In this document: piece after piece, positions 47,668 to 59,030 of the stretch | Layout of the letters: each line of letters starts with the position of its first letter | Position numbering within the stretch: position 1 is the stretch's first letter | Source of the DNA: Tulasnella sp. 424 | Lineage: Eukaryota; Basidiomycota; Agaricomycetes; Cantharellales; Tulasnellaceae | Direction: 5' to 3' | Assembly (NCBI GenBank): GCA_019633425.1 | Contig: WSUB01000183.1 | Location: 1 to 64,000 of the forward strand | DNA length: 64,000 nt | Program-made: the position numbers and the translations under genes | Notes under the pieces: generated by a model | What the model saw: only the letters and a program-made list of their open reading frames with translations | What the model was told of the DNA's origin: nothing | Databases searched by the model: none

Positions 47668-49803
47668 ATGCAAGTTGACAAAAGCGACGAAGCCAACCCT
47701 CGTTCCTCTGGGTCCGATCCAAGTGATCCCGGAAGCACACCCTCAACAAGCAGCAAATTAGTCCGTCACTTTCGAATCACGACGAATGAAACATAGTTTC
47801 TCACCAAAGACTATTTCACTATAGCGGGAGAAGCTTCAGATACTTGCGGAATGGCGAATCGATCCGTCCTCGATCGAATTCGAGGAAGACGCCCCCAAGT
47901 TCCGCGGAGGATATGCGACGGTTTCACGAGCGTTCTTGGTTTCTACTTCCGGTACTGAAACCATAGTCGATAATCCAGCACATTCCGAACGCAGGAACAA
48001 CTCTAACGGTGCAACCACTGGCACGCAAAAGGTCTGTTCCATTCCGACTCTCCGATTTCCGAAAGCAATTAGTTGAGCGACTCGTCTACTCCAACCCGCT
48101 AGACCGTGGCGGTTAAGAAACTGAAGGTCGAGAACGGAATGGACAAGGAGCGAATATTGGGAGTGAGAACGACTTTTCTATTCACGTTATGCCTTTGCAA
48201 CAACGCTGAGTCCTCGTAGCTGGCACTTAGGGAAGCGGGATTCTTAGCTCAACTTTCTCACGATAATGTCATCAAGTTTGAAGGATTCGTCGAAGACCTA
48301 TTCGAGGATAGGGTCTGGCTGGTCTTTCCCTGGGCAGACAACGGAAATTTAAAGGAGTTTGTTGCGTCGGAGGGATGGGAAATCCCAGAACGAATCTCAC
48401 TGGTAGGATCAGACCACAGCACTTTGGGCCATCCTCTGAAGGGCACTGCGCTAGATTCGCGATGTGACAAGAGGAGTGGAGTACCTTCATAATCAGGACC
48501 CGCCGATATATCATGGCGACCTCAAATCGGTCGGTCCGGATGCTGCTGTGAATGACAGCCGGAAAGCTTAACTCTGCGTTGCATAGGTTAATGTGCTTGT
48601 GAACTCGAAATATCGGGCAGTAGTCACGGACTTTGGTTCTGCCCGTCGCCTGGCAAAAAAAGAACCTACCGAACATATGCAACCCCGGACCGACGAGGGC
48701 GAAAACCAAGCGCAGCCGGAACTGTTACTTGAGACGAAATTTTGTGAAGCCACCAATACTGTAACACTGACGGGAAACAAGTACACACTGCGCTGGGCCG
48801 CTCCAGAGCTGCTTTTTGACGATGAACCTGGGTTATGGAGCGATATCTGGGCATTGGGCTGGATATTTTACGAGGTATACCAAGATTTAGAAATGGCACT
48901 CAACGGAGGCTTACAATCCACGGTGAAATAGGTTATGACCAATGCCATTCCGTTTCAAAATGTCCGAAAGGACTCGGCCGTTGTCATACATATCATTCAG
49001 GGAAACCTCCCATCCGCCGCTGATCACGCCCGCATGGTGTTGATGCGGAGACTTTACTCTCTTATGATCACATGTTGGAACATCGATCCAAGCAAGCGGC
49101 CAACAGCTGTGGATTGTAGCAAGTCAATGAAGTGGATGGTAAGTGGTACTGGTTTGTCTGTTACTTGAACACAATTTGACCTATCGTCATATAGCCGAAG
49201 GTTATTCCAGGTCCGCGGCGGGTCTCAAATCCGTCGGGTCCCCAAACTCTCTCCCCTGAGCTTCTTATAGGACTGGGAGACATGTATGGAAATCAAAATG
49301 ACTATATCAACGCCTCAAAATATTACACCGAAGCCTTGGGTGTCTGTACTGGCTCCGCTGACAATGCACGCAGGGCTAAGACTCTCTATCGCCTCGGCAA
49401 GGTGCGGACGCAGCAGATGCAGTACAACGAAGCCGTTTCGCTCTACTCGGAAGCCGCCGAGATCTTCGTCAACATGGGCGACAAACAGGGGAAAGCCCTT
49501 ATTTTACTTGGTCTTGCTGACGTGCATCGGCATCGAGACCAGTACAGCGAAGCCATTTCATTCTACTCCGACGCCATCCAAATCTCGACCGACATCGGCG
49601 ACAAACAAAGGAGAGCCCACGCTCTCTTGGGTCTCGCTGAAGTGCATTGGTTTCAAAAGCAGTACAGCCGGGCCGCTGAGCTCTTCTCTGAAACCCTGCA
49701 AATTTATATCGACAATCGTGACCGAAACGGAAGAGCCGGGGCTTTGTTGGGCCTTGCCGATGTCCACAGAGACCAGGATCGCCACAGCTGCTGGAATTTA
49801 TGA
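47668..49803 (+). CDS. Kinase-TPR protein K3, C-terminally truncated
   Basis: Same eight-exon structure as the other family members (47668-47760, 47825-48031, 48103-48162, 48220-48402, 48455-48529, 48587-48874, 48932-49138, 49195-49803), 573 residues. Kinase motifs are intact: RGGYATV, VAVKK, HGDLKS, DFGSAR, AAPELL. In the last exon, 31 nt present in K4 and K5 (the HEDAIRLYEQA segment) are missing after 49770, which shifts the frame to a stop at 49803. About 35 residues, the fifth TPR and the charged tail, are lost; recognisable but out-of-frame tail sequence runs on to 49888. Exon 1 ends at GTCCGT, not the GTACGT of K1, K4 and K5. Kinase and four TPRs may still function. Confidence 0.85.
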
Positions 49804-50149
49804 AGAAATTGGACGGACTCCGTCTGCAGCTGATGCATTAGCACGCGCCGCTCATTCCCGTCGAAAACTCAAACAAGAGGCCGAATAATGAGGTCTCGCC
49901 GGGACATTTCGAGACCGACCGAGATTTATTTCCTTCATACACTACTGTAATTCATGTCGTACGTGTTGCTGTTCGAAACACATCCTGTTGCTAAGATTTT
50001 GTCGCTTGTATCTTGTTCCTTCGACCCATTTCGAATCGATCAGTTACAAACTTACACCTGTTGTCCGGAAAGTCCTGTAACGCACACTTACCTCATCGCG
50101 TTTCCTCTCACCTTAGTGACTCGAAGCCAGACGGTGTCACTATAGAGCG

Positions 50150-50430
50150 ACGTCTCTTCGGGGATCATGAAGTGTAACTTCCGTTCACGGTTCGAGTCTG
50201 CCAGCCTATCAGCCACTAGATCCTTAGAGTCAAGCCGAAGTGCAAAGGTCTGAACGGGCTGTCATTGTAGGGCTATTCCAGCGTGAAGGCGAGGGGGGGT
50301 TCGAAACTGTTTCCTTATTATGGCGCCGCGTGTCCTGCACAAAGTCCATTAGGGCGTATCGAATCCCGTTGACGATTCAAATCGAACTCTTTCCCCGGCT
50401 TATCGAGCATAGTCGTGATAAGGACGCTTA
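50150..50430. repeat. Element R, partial copy R3
   Basis: About 280 bp of element R downstream of K3, in inverted orientation relative to R1. It keeps the GAGCGACGTCTCTTCGGGGAT end and runs to about GATAAGGACGCTTATAG, where it is joined directly to a fragment of the secreted-protein gene. Confidence 0.75.
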
Positions 50431-50897
50431 TAGCCAGTGGCGTGCCAGGAAGCCTTCCCATCGTTGACAAGGACGGAAACGCGGCGGGCTCGACTTTTGG
50501 CATTCTCAGTGATCCCAACGATGCTCCCGCCAGCGGCTGCTTCTCCTTCGGCAACAGCGGTCTCTTCGGTTGATCCTAGCTCGCCAAAAAACCCGAACGT
50601 TGGCCCTTCCGCAAAATCCGCTCCAGGCAACGACGGCGCGGGTGGGGAGAACGGTGGCGATGATGAAGCGAGGACGATCAGGACAGCGAGGATGATGGCG
50701 TTGAGGGCAAGGATCCAACTGACGATAACGTCAGATCGACTTCAATGACGGCTCCAACCGCTTTCACTGTTAGTTCCATGGTTGCCCCATCATCCACTTC
50801 CTCCGCCTCCAGTTCCACCGATCCTTCGGCCTCAGTGACGCAGAGCACTCCTCAAGAGACACCCACTCCTCCCCTCCCCTCCGGCACGCCGGCGTAA
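50431..50897 (+). pseudogene. 3' fragment of secreted Ser/Gly/Ala-rich protein gene
   Basis: Matches the last ~150 codons and the 3' flank of the gene at 44548-46684, starting in the GMLGSLPIVGKDGNAAG segment. One base is lost in the Ala-rich stretch and bases are lost in the acidic run, so the frame is broken. The 5' part is absent. Confidence 0.8.
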
Positions 50898-51114
50898 ATC
50901 TTACATAGTTCAGATGTAGTTCTATGTCCCGCTACCATGGGAACACTCTAGTTCTAATTAGATAGAAGTTTTCTTTGCCGGGGGCGGTAGAGATCACGTG
51001 TTTATTCATTGCGGACACTACAGCGCCATTTCCCGAGGTCAACTTTCTCGTTCCGCGGTACGTTTCTATCTCGTCAAAATCCATCAGAGCTGCGTTGTAG
51101 TCCCCTGTTTCAAA

Positions 51115-51510
51115 GGTTCAGACCGCGAGCTTCTAGCGGTAACATGATGGAACTAAAGCAAAGTTCACAAGCGGTAGCACTTGATCGAATGCCGGTAGTA
51201 GTGCTAGACGTTGCAGTCTTGGTGCCACGGTGGTGGTGGTGGTGGTACTCGGAGGTCTCGAGGATCTTGTCGTCGTCGCAGCCTCGAGCGTCGCGGTGGT
51301 GATGGCGCTCGTGCTTGACGAGCTGCTAGGTGGGTAGCCTGTTGGGTACATCCATGGAGGCGAAGTCGTCGTCGTCGTCGTTCTAGTTGTCGGCGAGTTC
51401 AGGTCCTAGGAACGGGGGTCGTCGCTGACGAAACCGGGTTGTCCGCCGAACTCGACGCTTGTTGGACCTCTGCAGCCACGACTAAGCGGCACACACGGAG
51501 TTAGTTAGAC
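51115..51510 (-). other. Ser/Thr-rich ORF, copy ST2
   Basis: Minus-strand relative of ST1: PPWMYPTGYPPSSSSSTS, then ITTATLEAATTTR and a Thr run encoded by a GTG/GGT triplet repeat at about 51226-51246, ending LPAFDQVLPLVNFAL. The frame upstream is interrupted by stops unless introns are present. Incomplete or decaying secreted-protein gene. Confidence 0.4.
51226..51246. repeat. GGT/GTG triplet microsatellite
   Basis: Short perfect run of GGT triplets encoding the Thr run of ST2 on the minus strand. The related site in ST3 (about 63350-63376) is longer and mixes GGT with GGC. Confidence 0.7.
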
Positions 51511-51539
51511 ACTGCTCGCTTCCAAGACGTGATGCTTCA

Positions 51540-52786
51540 ATTACTCATATGCTTCGAGAGATCAGCTTCTTCCTCGCTTTAGTCGGGGAACACGAAGGAC
51601 CTGATGCAGTCCAGGACTCCGTGACGAGTGCCGCTGGCTACACCTTGGACCCAGATACTGCAATGAATGGCCGTGTTACTGACGTTCCTTGCTGTCTGCG
51701 TGGTGAGGGTCGACTTTCTCGAGAGCTTCGGCCTTGTAGAGGGACGCTCGTTGAGCGTTGTGTCAGGTAGGGATGAGATCCTCACGCTTGAAATAACTTT
51801 GAGGGTTCTAAATGCGAGCGAAGGAAGGAGAGGTTTAAGTAGAAAGTAGTTTGGCGGCCTGAATAGGACCTAGGATGGCGCAATGCGTCCCCGAGTGAGA
51901 TTCACGGCGAATTCGAGCTTGGACTGAGTGAATAGATGGTCTGAGAGACTCACAACGTCATGCGCTTCGGTTTCGAGGTTCTTCAACGTGCTAGTAGCAG
52001 CCCATCCGCCGTCGATAATGATAAGGGTTGTCTTGCATTTGTTGAAGGGGCTTTTGCGATGCCTGCGGGTGTGTCTACTGGTTGTTAGGTAAAGTTGCAG
52101 TTTGTGCCGAGGACGATGATGAGGGTGACCCACCCTGAGGTGGTCAGCCTTTCACGCCATCGCGGTGGCTTTGGAATGGTGCCTTGGGTCTCGATCGTGC
52201 GAGCCGTTCGAGATGTCGTGAATAGCCTTGAGGAGGATGGCTGAGACCAATTACAAGCGAAAAAGGCTCAAGCCAGGGGCTTTGAACTGATTCAGAGGAA
52301 CCAGCTCGGTTCGTTCATCACAGGCCTCATGGAAACCCAATGCAATCTAAGTTGGATCCCCGCCGATACGAAACACTTACCCTTCGCGCCTGTGACGCCT
52401 CTACGAGTCGTGTTTGCAGCAAGCGCCGTCCCTTCGGTAGACCGAGGGGCTATGCACTTGGTGACAGCGGATATTCGAAGGGTTGGCTAGAACGCTTCTT
52501 ATCTGCAGCACTGAATCGAGCGCCAAGAGGGCGGTGCAAGGAACACTCCGAGGAATAAAGGTATAGAGAGTGCGTGCCCCGTGACTGTCGCCGCGTGTCT
52601 CTCGCCTCGAGGAGAAATGCAGAGCACAACCTTAACGTGGTTTGAGGGTGTTCGGGCTCTCCGCCTTTAAGACTCCCTGCCACTCGGCCTCCTCTACCAC
52701 CTCTATTCGCTTACTCCCCCCTCGACGGAACCCTGTCTGACCGCCGGCCCATCTAAATATCAATCCTTGTGACGCTGAGCCATCCG
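51540..52786. other. Unit spacer and K4 upstream region, no gene seen
   Basis: 51540-51870 matches the sequence at 63680-64000. Around 52200-52270 it matches 47360-47405, and 52340-52786 resembles the upstream regions of K1 and K5 (AAGTTGGATCC, GGTGCAAGGAACA and the leader before the ATG). The CRE-like site found upstream of the other K genes is not recognisable. No supported ORF. Confidence 0.55.
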
Positions 52787-54997
52787 ATGCAAGTTGACAA
52801 AAGCGACGACGCCAACGTTCCTCGTTCCTCTGGGTCCGATCCAAGTGATCCCAGAAGTACACCCTCAACAAGCAGCAAATTAGTACGTCACTCCCGAACC
52901 ATGACAAATGAACATAATTGCTCACCGAAGACTATTTCATCACAGCGGGAGAAGCTTCAGATACTTGCGAAATGGCGAATTGATCCATCCTCGATCGAAT
53001 TCGAGGAAGACGCCGACGAGTTCCGCGGAGGACATGCGACGGTCTCACGAGCGTTCTTCGTCTCGACTTCCGGTACCAGACGAAACAAAAATTCTGGTGG
53101 TGGAGCCACGGGCAAGCGAAAGGTCTGTTCCATTCCGACACTCCTCGAGAGCAATTAGTTGAACAACTCGTCTACTCCAACCCGCTAGACCGTAGCGATT
53201 AAGAAACTGAAGATCGAGAACGGAGAGGACAAGGAGCGAATACTGGGAGTGAGAACGACTTATCTAATCACGTTATGTTTTAGCACAACGCTGATCCCTT
53301 GTAGCTGGCACTTAGGGAAGCGGGATTCTTAACTCAACTCTCTCATGAAAATGTCATCAAGCTTGAAGGATTCGTTGAAGACCTATCCGAGGATAGGATC
53401 TGGCTGGTGTTTCCCTGGGCAGACAACGGAAATTTAAAGGACTTCGTTGCGTCAGAGGAATGGGAAATCCCGGAACGAATCTCACTGGTAGGATCGGAAC
53501 ACTGCACTTTGAGCCATTCTCTGAAAACCATTATGCTAGATTGATGATGTGACAAGTGGAGTGGAGTACCTTCATAGTCGGGACCCGCCAATATACCATG
53601 GCGACCTCAAATCGGTCGGTCCGGATGTTACTGTGAATGACAGCCGGAAAGCTTAACTCTACGTTCCGTAGGTCAATGTGGTGGTGAACTCAAAATATCG
53701 GGCAGTAATCACAGACTTTGGCTCCGCCCGTCGCCTGGCAAAGAAAGAACCTACCGAGCAACCTCGGGTCGACAAGAGCGAAAACCAAGCGCAGCCAGCA
53801 CTGGTATTCGAGACGAAATTCTGTGAAGCCACCAATACTGTAACACTGACGGGGAATAAGTACACACTACGCTGGGCTGCTCCAGAGCTGCTTAGGGACG
53901 ATGAACCTGGGTTATGGAGCGATATCTGGGCATTGGGTTGGATATTTTACGAGGTATACCTACCAAGATTCAGGAACTGTGCTCAAGTGAAGCTTACAAT
54001 CCGCGGTGAAATAGGTTATGACCAATGCCATTCCGTTCGAAAATGTCCAAAAGGACTCGGTCGTTGTCATAAATGTCATTCAGGGAAACCTTCCATCCGC
54101 CGCTGATCACACCCGCATGGTGTTGATGCGGGCACTTTACTCCCTTATGATCACATGTTGGAACATCGATCCCAGCAAGCGCCCAACAGCTGAGGATTGT
54201 AGCAAGTCAATGCGTTGGATGGTAAGTGGTGCTGGTTTGTCGGTTATTTGAACACAATTTGACCTATTATTATATAGCCGATGGTTGTTCCGGGTCCGCA
54301 GCGGGTCTCAAATTCGTCGGGTTCCCGAACTCGCTCTCCTGAGCTTCTTATAAAACTGGGAAGCATGCATCGAAATCAAAATGACGATACCAACGCCTCA
54401 AAATATTACACCGAAGCCTTGGGTATCTGTACTGGCTCCGCTGACAATGCCCTCAGGGCTCAGGCTCTCCACCGCCTCGGCAAGGTGCAGATGCATCAAA
54501 AGAAGTACAACGAAGCTGTTACGCTCTACTCGGAGGCCGCCCAGATCTTCGCCAACATTGACAACAGAAAGAGGAGAGCCTCTGCTTTGCGTGGTCTTGC
54601 TCATGTGCATCGGCTTCAACACCAGTTCAGCGAAGCCATTACGTTCTACTCCGAGGCCAGGCAGATCTCAACTGACATCGACGACCAATCCGGGAGAGCC
54701 CACGCTCTGTGGGGTCTCGCTGAGATGCATCGGCTTCAAAAGCAGTACAGCCGGGCCGCTGAGCTCTTCTCTGAAACTCTGCAAATTTATATCGACAATG
54801 GTGACCGAACCGGAAGAGCCAAAGCCCTGTCGCACCTTGCCGGTGTCCACAGTGACCAGGATCAGCACGAAGACGCAATACCCCTTTTTGAGCAAGCTGC
54901 TGGAATTTATGAAGAAATTGGACGCACTCAGTATGCGGCTAATGCATTAAGATGCGCCGCTCGCGCCCGTCGACAACTCCAACCAGAGGTCAAATAA
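52787..54997 (+). CDS. Kinase-TPR protein K4
   Basis: Eight exons (52787-52882, 52946-53122, 53189-53248, 53305-53487, 53540-53614, 53672-53953, 54015-54221, 54278-54997) splice in frame to 599 residues. Kinase domain about 50-355: glycine loop EFRGGHATV (about 58-65), catalytic Lys of VAIKK (96), HGDLKSVN (His 192, Asp 194), DFGSAR (Asp 212), AAPELL (about 266-271), WSDIWALGW. Five TPRs of 40 residues about 375-585. HGD in place of HRD marks it as a non-RD tyrosine-kinase-like protein. No membrane segment or signal peptide, so cytosolic or nuclear. Intact. A six-base expansion changes the intron after exon 6. Confidence 0.9.
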
Positions 54998-55209
54998 TAA
55001 AGTCTCGGCGGGACATTTCATGACCGACCGATATTTTGTCTCTTCATACCCCACTGTAATTCATGGCATACATGTTGGTGTTCATGATTGTGAGCTATGT
55101 ATCCTGTTGACTGAGATTCTGGTACTACGTCTCGGTTGGATCTTGTTCCTTCGACCCATTCGAATCAATTAGTAACACCCGTTGTTTGGAACGTACTGTA
55201 AAATGCACC

Positions 55210-56400
55210 CCCCTCATCATGTTTCCTCATCTTGGTGACTCGAAGCCGGATGGCCCCGCTATATAGCGACGTCTGATCTTGGGGGATGAAGTATATATAA
55301 CGTACATGCTTCGACCCCTAGACCTTGGAGCCGAAATGGTAGTGCAGCAGTTGGAGGGGGTGTGGCTGCAGTCGGCCAATGGCCCATTCTCGTCTCAGCC
55401 CTTTCTCTCTTTCCCCCTTTCGGTTTTATCTTTCTGATGGTCACTGTAGTTAGAACTCGCATTGACACCTTTCACTCCTCTTTGTATCTCTTTCTTGCTT
55501 TCATGTTTTTCTCTGCTTGTCTTTCTCTCGCCGGTCTTTTCAGCCTCGCTGTCTTTGTATTCCCCTGTCTACAAATACCCGTAGCTACTGCTGTATTCCT
55601 CCCTCATCCTCTCATCCTCACCCGCAAGTCCCGACTTGCTCCTTTTCCTCTTTTTTTCTCCCCTCCCACCATCCCTCTTCACTGAATTTTTTTCTTTCTT
55701 TCTTCTTCCTTTTTGGTATGATTTTCTTTTCCTTTCTGTACTCCATAGACGGCTTGAGCTGGACCCCTTCCTCTCGGTCGGTAGGTCAGCAAGAGATCTA
55801 TAGATGTGTTCCTTTGCCAAACCCCCTGTGCACCTCGCGGCATCCCTCTCGGATCCGCGGAGTTAGAGCCATTAGCTGAAGTGCAAACACTCCAACGGTT
55901 TTCACAGTGGTACTATCCCATAGGGAAGGAGAGAGGTGTTTTCGAAACTGTTTCCTGATTAAGGCGCCGCGTGTCTTCGCATCGAGTCCATTCAAGTTGG
56001 GGCGTATTGAATCCCATTAACGATCCAAATCGGATTCTTTCCCCGGATTATCGCGCATAGTCATGGTAAGGACGCCCAAATCAATGTTATCATCAAACGT
56101 ACAGAGAAAGCAAAGGAGGCAAGCAAGCTGAAGTACTAGTACAGCTCCAGAGAAAGGGGCATATAGGAAAGCTATGAGGATGACGGACTCGGAGACTCGG
56201 AGATGGAAAAAAAGAAGGGTTAGTAACGGAAGAAGGAAAAAATTGAAAGCAACGGAGCGAAAACACAATCTACTGTCTATTGGATGAGATGATACGGCGA
56301 GGAACGCGTATCGTAGAGAGAAACCAATGGCCTTCAGAGTGCCGGACATTTTCGATGGCTTAGCGGATTAGTTGCAGTTCTCGCAGCTCGCACCACTGTT
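55210..56400. repeat. Element R, copy R4, split by an insertion
   Basis: Element R downstream of K4, inverted relative to R1. Its two parts (about 55210-55335 and 55866-56400) are separated by about 530 bp not present in R1 or R5. The insert (about 55336-55865) begins purine-rich, has a GGCCAATGGC box near 55374 and is then very pyrimidine-rich, like a fungal promoter and leader. No coding sequence follows it. Confidence 0.65.
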
Positions 56401-56959
56401 TAGGACCACCATCCGATAAGTCATTGAAGGCTCTCAAACGTCCCAAATCTGACTCACCTTCCGAATAGCTTGACCTTCAATGGTTCGCTCTAACGTTCTA
56501 TTCCTCAGTGAGAACAGCGGATGAAACTTATGCACTCCTCCAGAAAAGAGAAGTTGCGACGCGACCACCAGTGAACTATACACGCACGTGAACCAATCAA
56601 GTTTAACCGCCCAACGATCTAGGCTGCACTCAAATACTCACGTCTCCGTTCAGAACGGGCACATCCCCGATACTAGTAGCCATATCCGAATTAATGTACG
56701 CCAGGCTTTCCCGACGTCTGTAATGGAAATGACGAACCTTGCTGGCCTTGTTGAGCCGCTCCACCATAGATTCGATTTCCTAGGGCTGTTCGATTCAACA
56801 AATTCTTGTAGCACGACGTCGTCTGTCCGTCACCAAAGGGATGTGGATCGCGTGCCCTGGTTTTACCCTCTGGTCTCTCAGGCAACTCGCTCCTCCCTCT
56901 GTGCTGTTCAGCGAGCCTCTTCGCGAGCTCCTGTTTCCTGGCTAGTTACTGAGGAGGCG

Positions 56960-57380
56960 AGTGAGATACCGGCTTTCTGATCTTGCCCAAGCGCGATGCA
57001 ATCCGTCGTCGTTCCGGCATCCGTCGAAGTCGAGATCGAGCTTGTAGTCATCGTCGTAGAAGACGTAGAGGAGGGGCACCAGCCTAACGCGACGCAATCC
57101 GTGGTAGTCCCAGCGTCGTCTGCCTTGTGAAAGACGTAGTGGAGCTATAGTCCATTGGACCACTCATCCACGAGGTGGACGAGGTGGTGGTGGTATACGA
57201 TCGACTAGTTAAAGGGGGAATGGTGTAGCAGATACCGCTGCTAGTAGTAGTGCTTGCCGGGGTCGTGGTCGTGGTCATGGTAGTTGATGAAGACGAGGTC
57301 GAGCTGAAAGACGGGCACCAGCCAAGCGCAATGCAGTCCGTTTTCGTCCCCGCATTAGCTTTTCACATAGAATTGCCAAG
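56960..57380 (-). pseudogene. Remnant of Ser/Thr-rich protein with TDCxALGWCPS repeats
   Basis: On the minus strand the motif AGTxTDCxALGWCPS occurs at about 57355-57305 and 57115-57065, with a third, shorter copy (TTTDCIALG) at about 57015-56985. They are separated by Ser/Thr-rich spacers (TTTTTPASTTTSSG). The second and third copies share a frame; the first needs a 44-nt intron or a frameshift to join them. No signal peptide or start was found upstream. Probably the remains of a secreted Cys/Trp-containing repeat protein. Confidence 0.4.
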
Positions 57381-58160
57381 AGGCGGAAATGCTAAGCCGC
57401 AGGATTCTGAACGCTCGTGGTAACTTGAATTTCTTTTAGTGCCTGTTTTAAGGTCCGGTGCCTAAGAATTTACTCTCGAGAGCTTGAGAATAAACGTACC
57501 TAGGCAACGGCTTGCATGCACGAAGTCCGGAGAACGGCTGCGATGCTCATGAGAGGTCGTTCTTCCGCAGCAAGGAGCGGGATACGGTAAGAGGGATCCG
57601 CCGTCGAAACCTTGATGCATTGAATGATGAGTATGCTTCTAGTTTAGTTTACCACGTGAAGAACGTATCTGATGCTGACCATGGTTCGGGTTGAGGAGGG
57701 GACTGTACTCGTCTGCGTCGCATCCTGCAGGGGTGGGTAGTGAACTTATGTCATACAATCCGCGAACACTCAAGAGTCGCTCATTGCTATCGCAGAAACC
57801 GGATGTCATAAGAGTAGGACAGGCACGAGGAGCCGACAGGTGCGGAGAACGTAGGTAGGGAGGACGAGTCGTTTACTTGATCTTCTGCTTCCTATAATCA
57901 AACGTCCCCGAGCGAAGAAACCGATCGTCAGCACTTAGGCTCTCCATCCTAATTGTCGGAGTACTCGGAGAACGTACGGGCGGAGTTGGCTGGAATGGCC
58001 ACGTCCACGCTTTCGGCAGTTGGACGCACGAGGTGGGGGACGTGCCCATTTGCGGCAGATCTGCTTGTCGCAGCTATGGAGCAAAGATAGAGTCTCCGCA
58101 TCAGAACCAGGTCGATTCGGATAGTGGAGATGCTATACTTGTATTTGGATGCCGACAACT

Positions 58161-58656
<496 letters not shown>

Positions 58657-58720
58657 AGTCGGGTTGGCGGCGTCGGCAGTTGGAGAGAGTGGTACAACAG
58701 CTACAAGCGGCGCGAGGCTT

Positions 58721-58732
58721 TGACGTAACGCA
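58721..58732 (+). promoter_or_regulatory. CRE-like site between ubiquitin and K5
   Basis: TGACGTAACGCA, 299 bp before K5 and 65 bp upstream of the ubiquitin start on the other strand. Same core as upstream of K1, K2 and K3. Confidence 0.4.
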
Positions 58733-59030
58733 TCGTGAACATAAATCCGGGACTCGGAGGAATCCCCTGGCTCGTTCACCAGTGTGATATGTCTAAGTAC
58801 AGAGCGCCATGGTGGCGGTGCAAGAAACGTTCGGATATTCCAGGGAGCAAAGGACCGAGTACCCATGACTGTCGCTGCGCGTCTCTCGGCCTCCAGGGGG
58901 AAGGCCGACACAACGTGGTTCGAGGTGCCCCGTCTCCTCTACCACCTCTATCTGCTTATTCCCCCCTCGACGAAGCCTGCCTGAGCGTTGACCCATCTAA
59001 ACACTAATTCTTTAGACGCTGAGCCATCCG

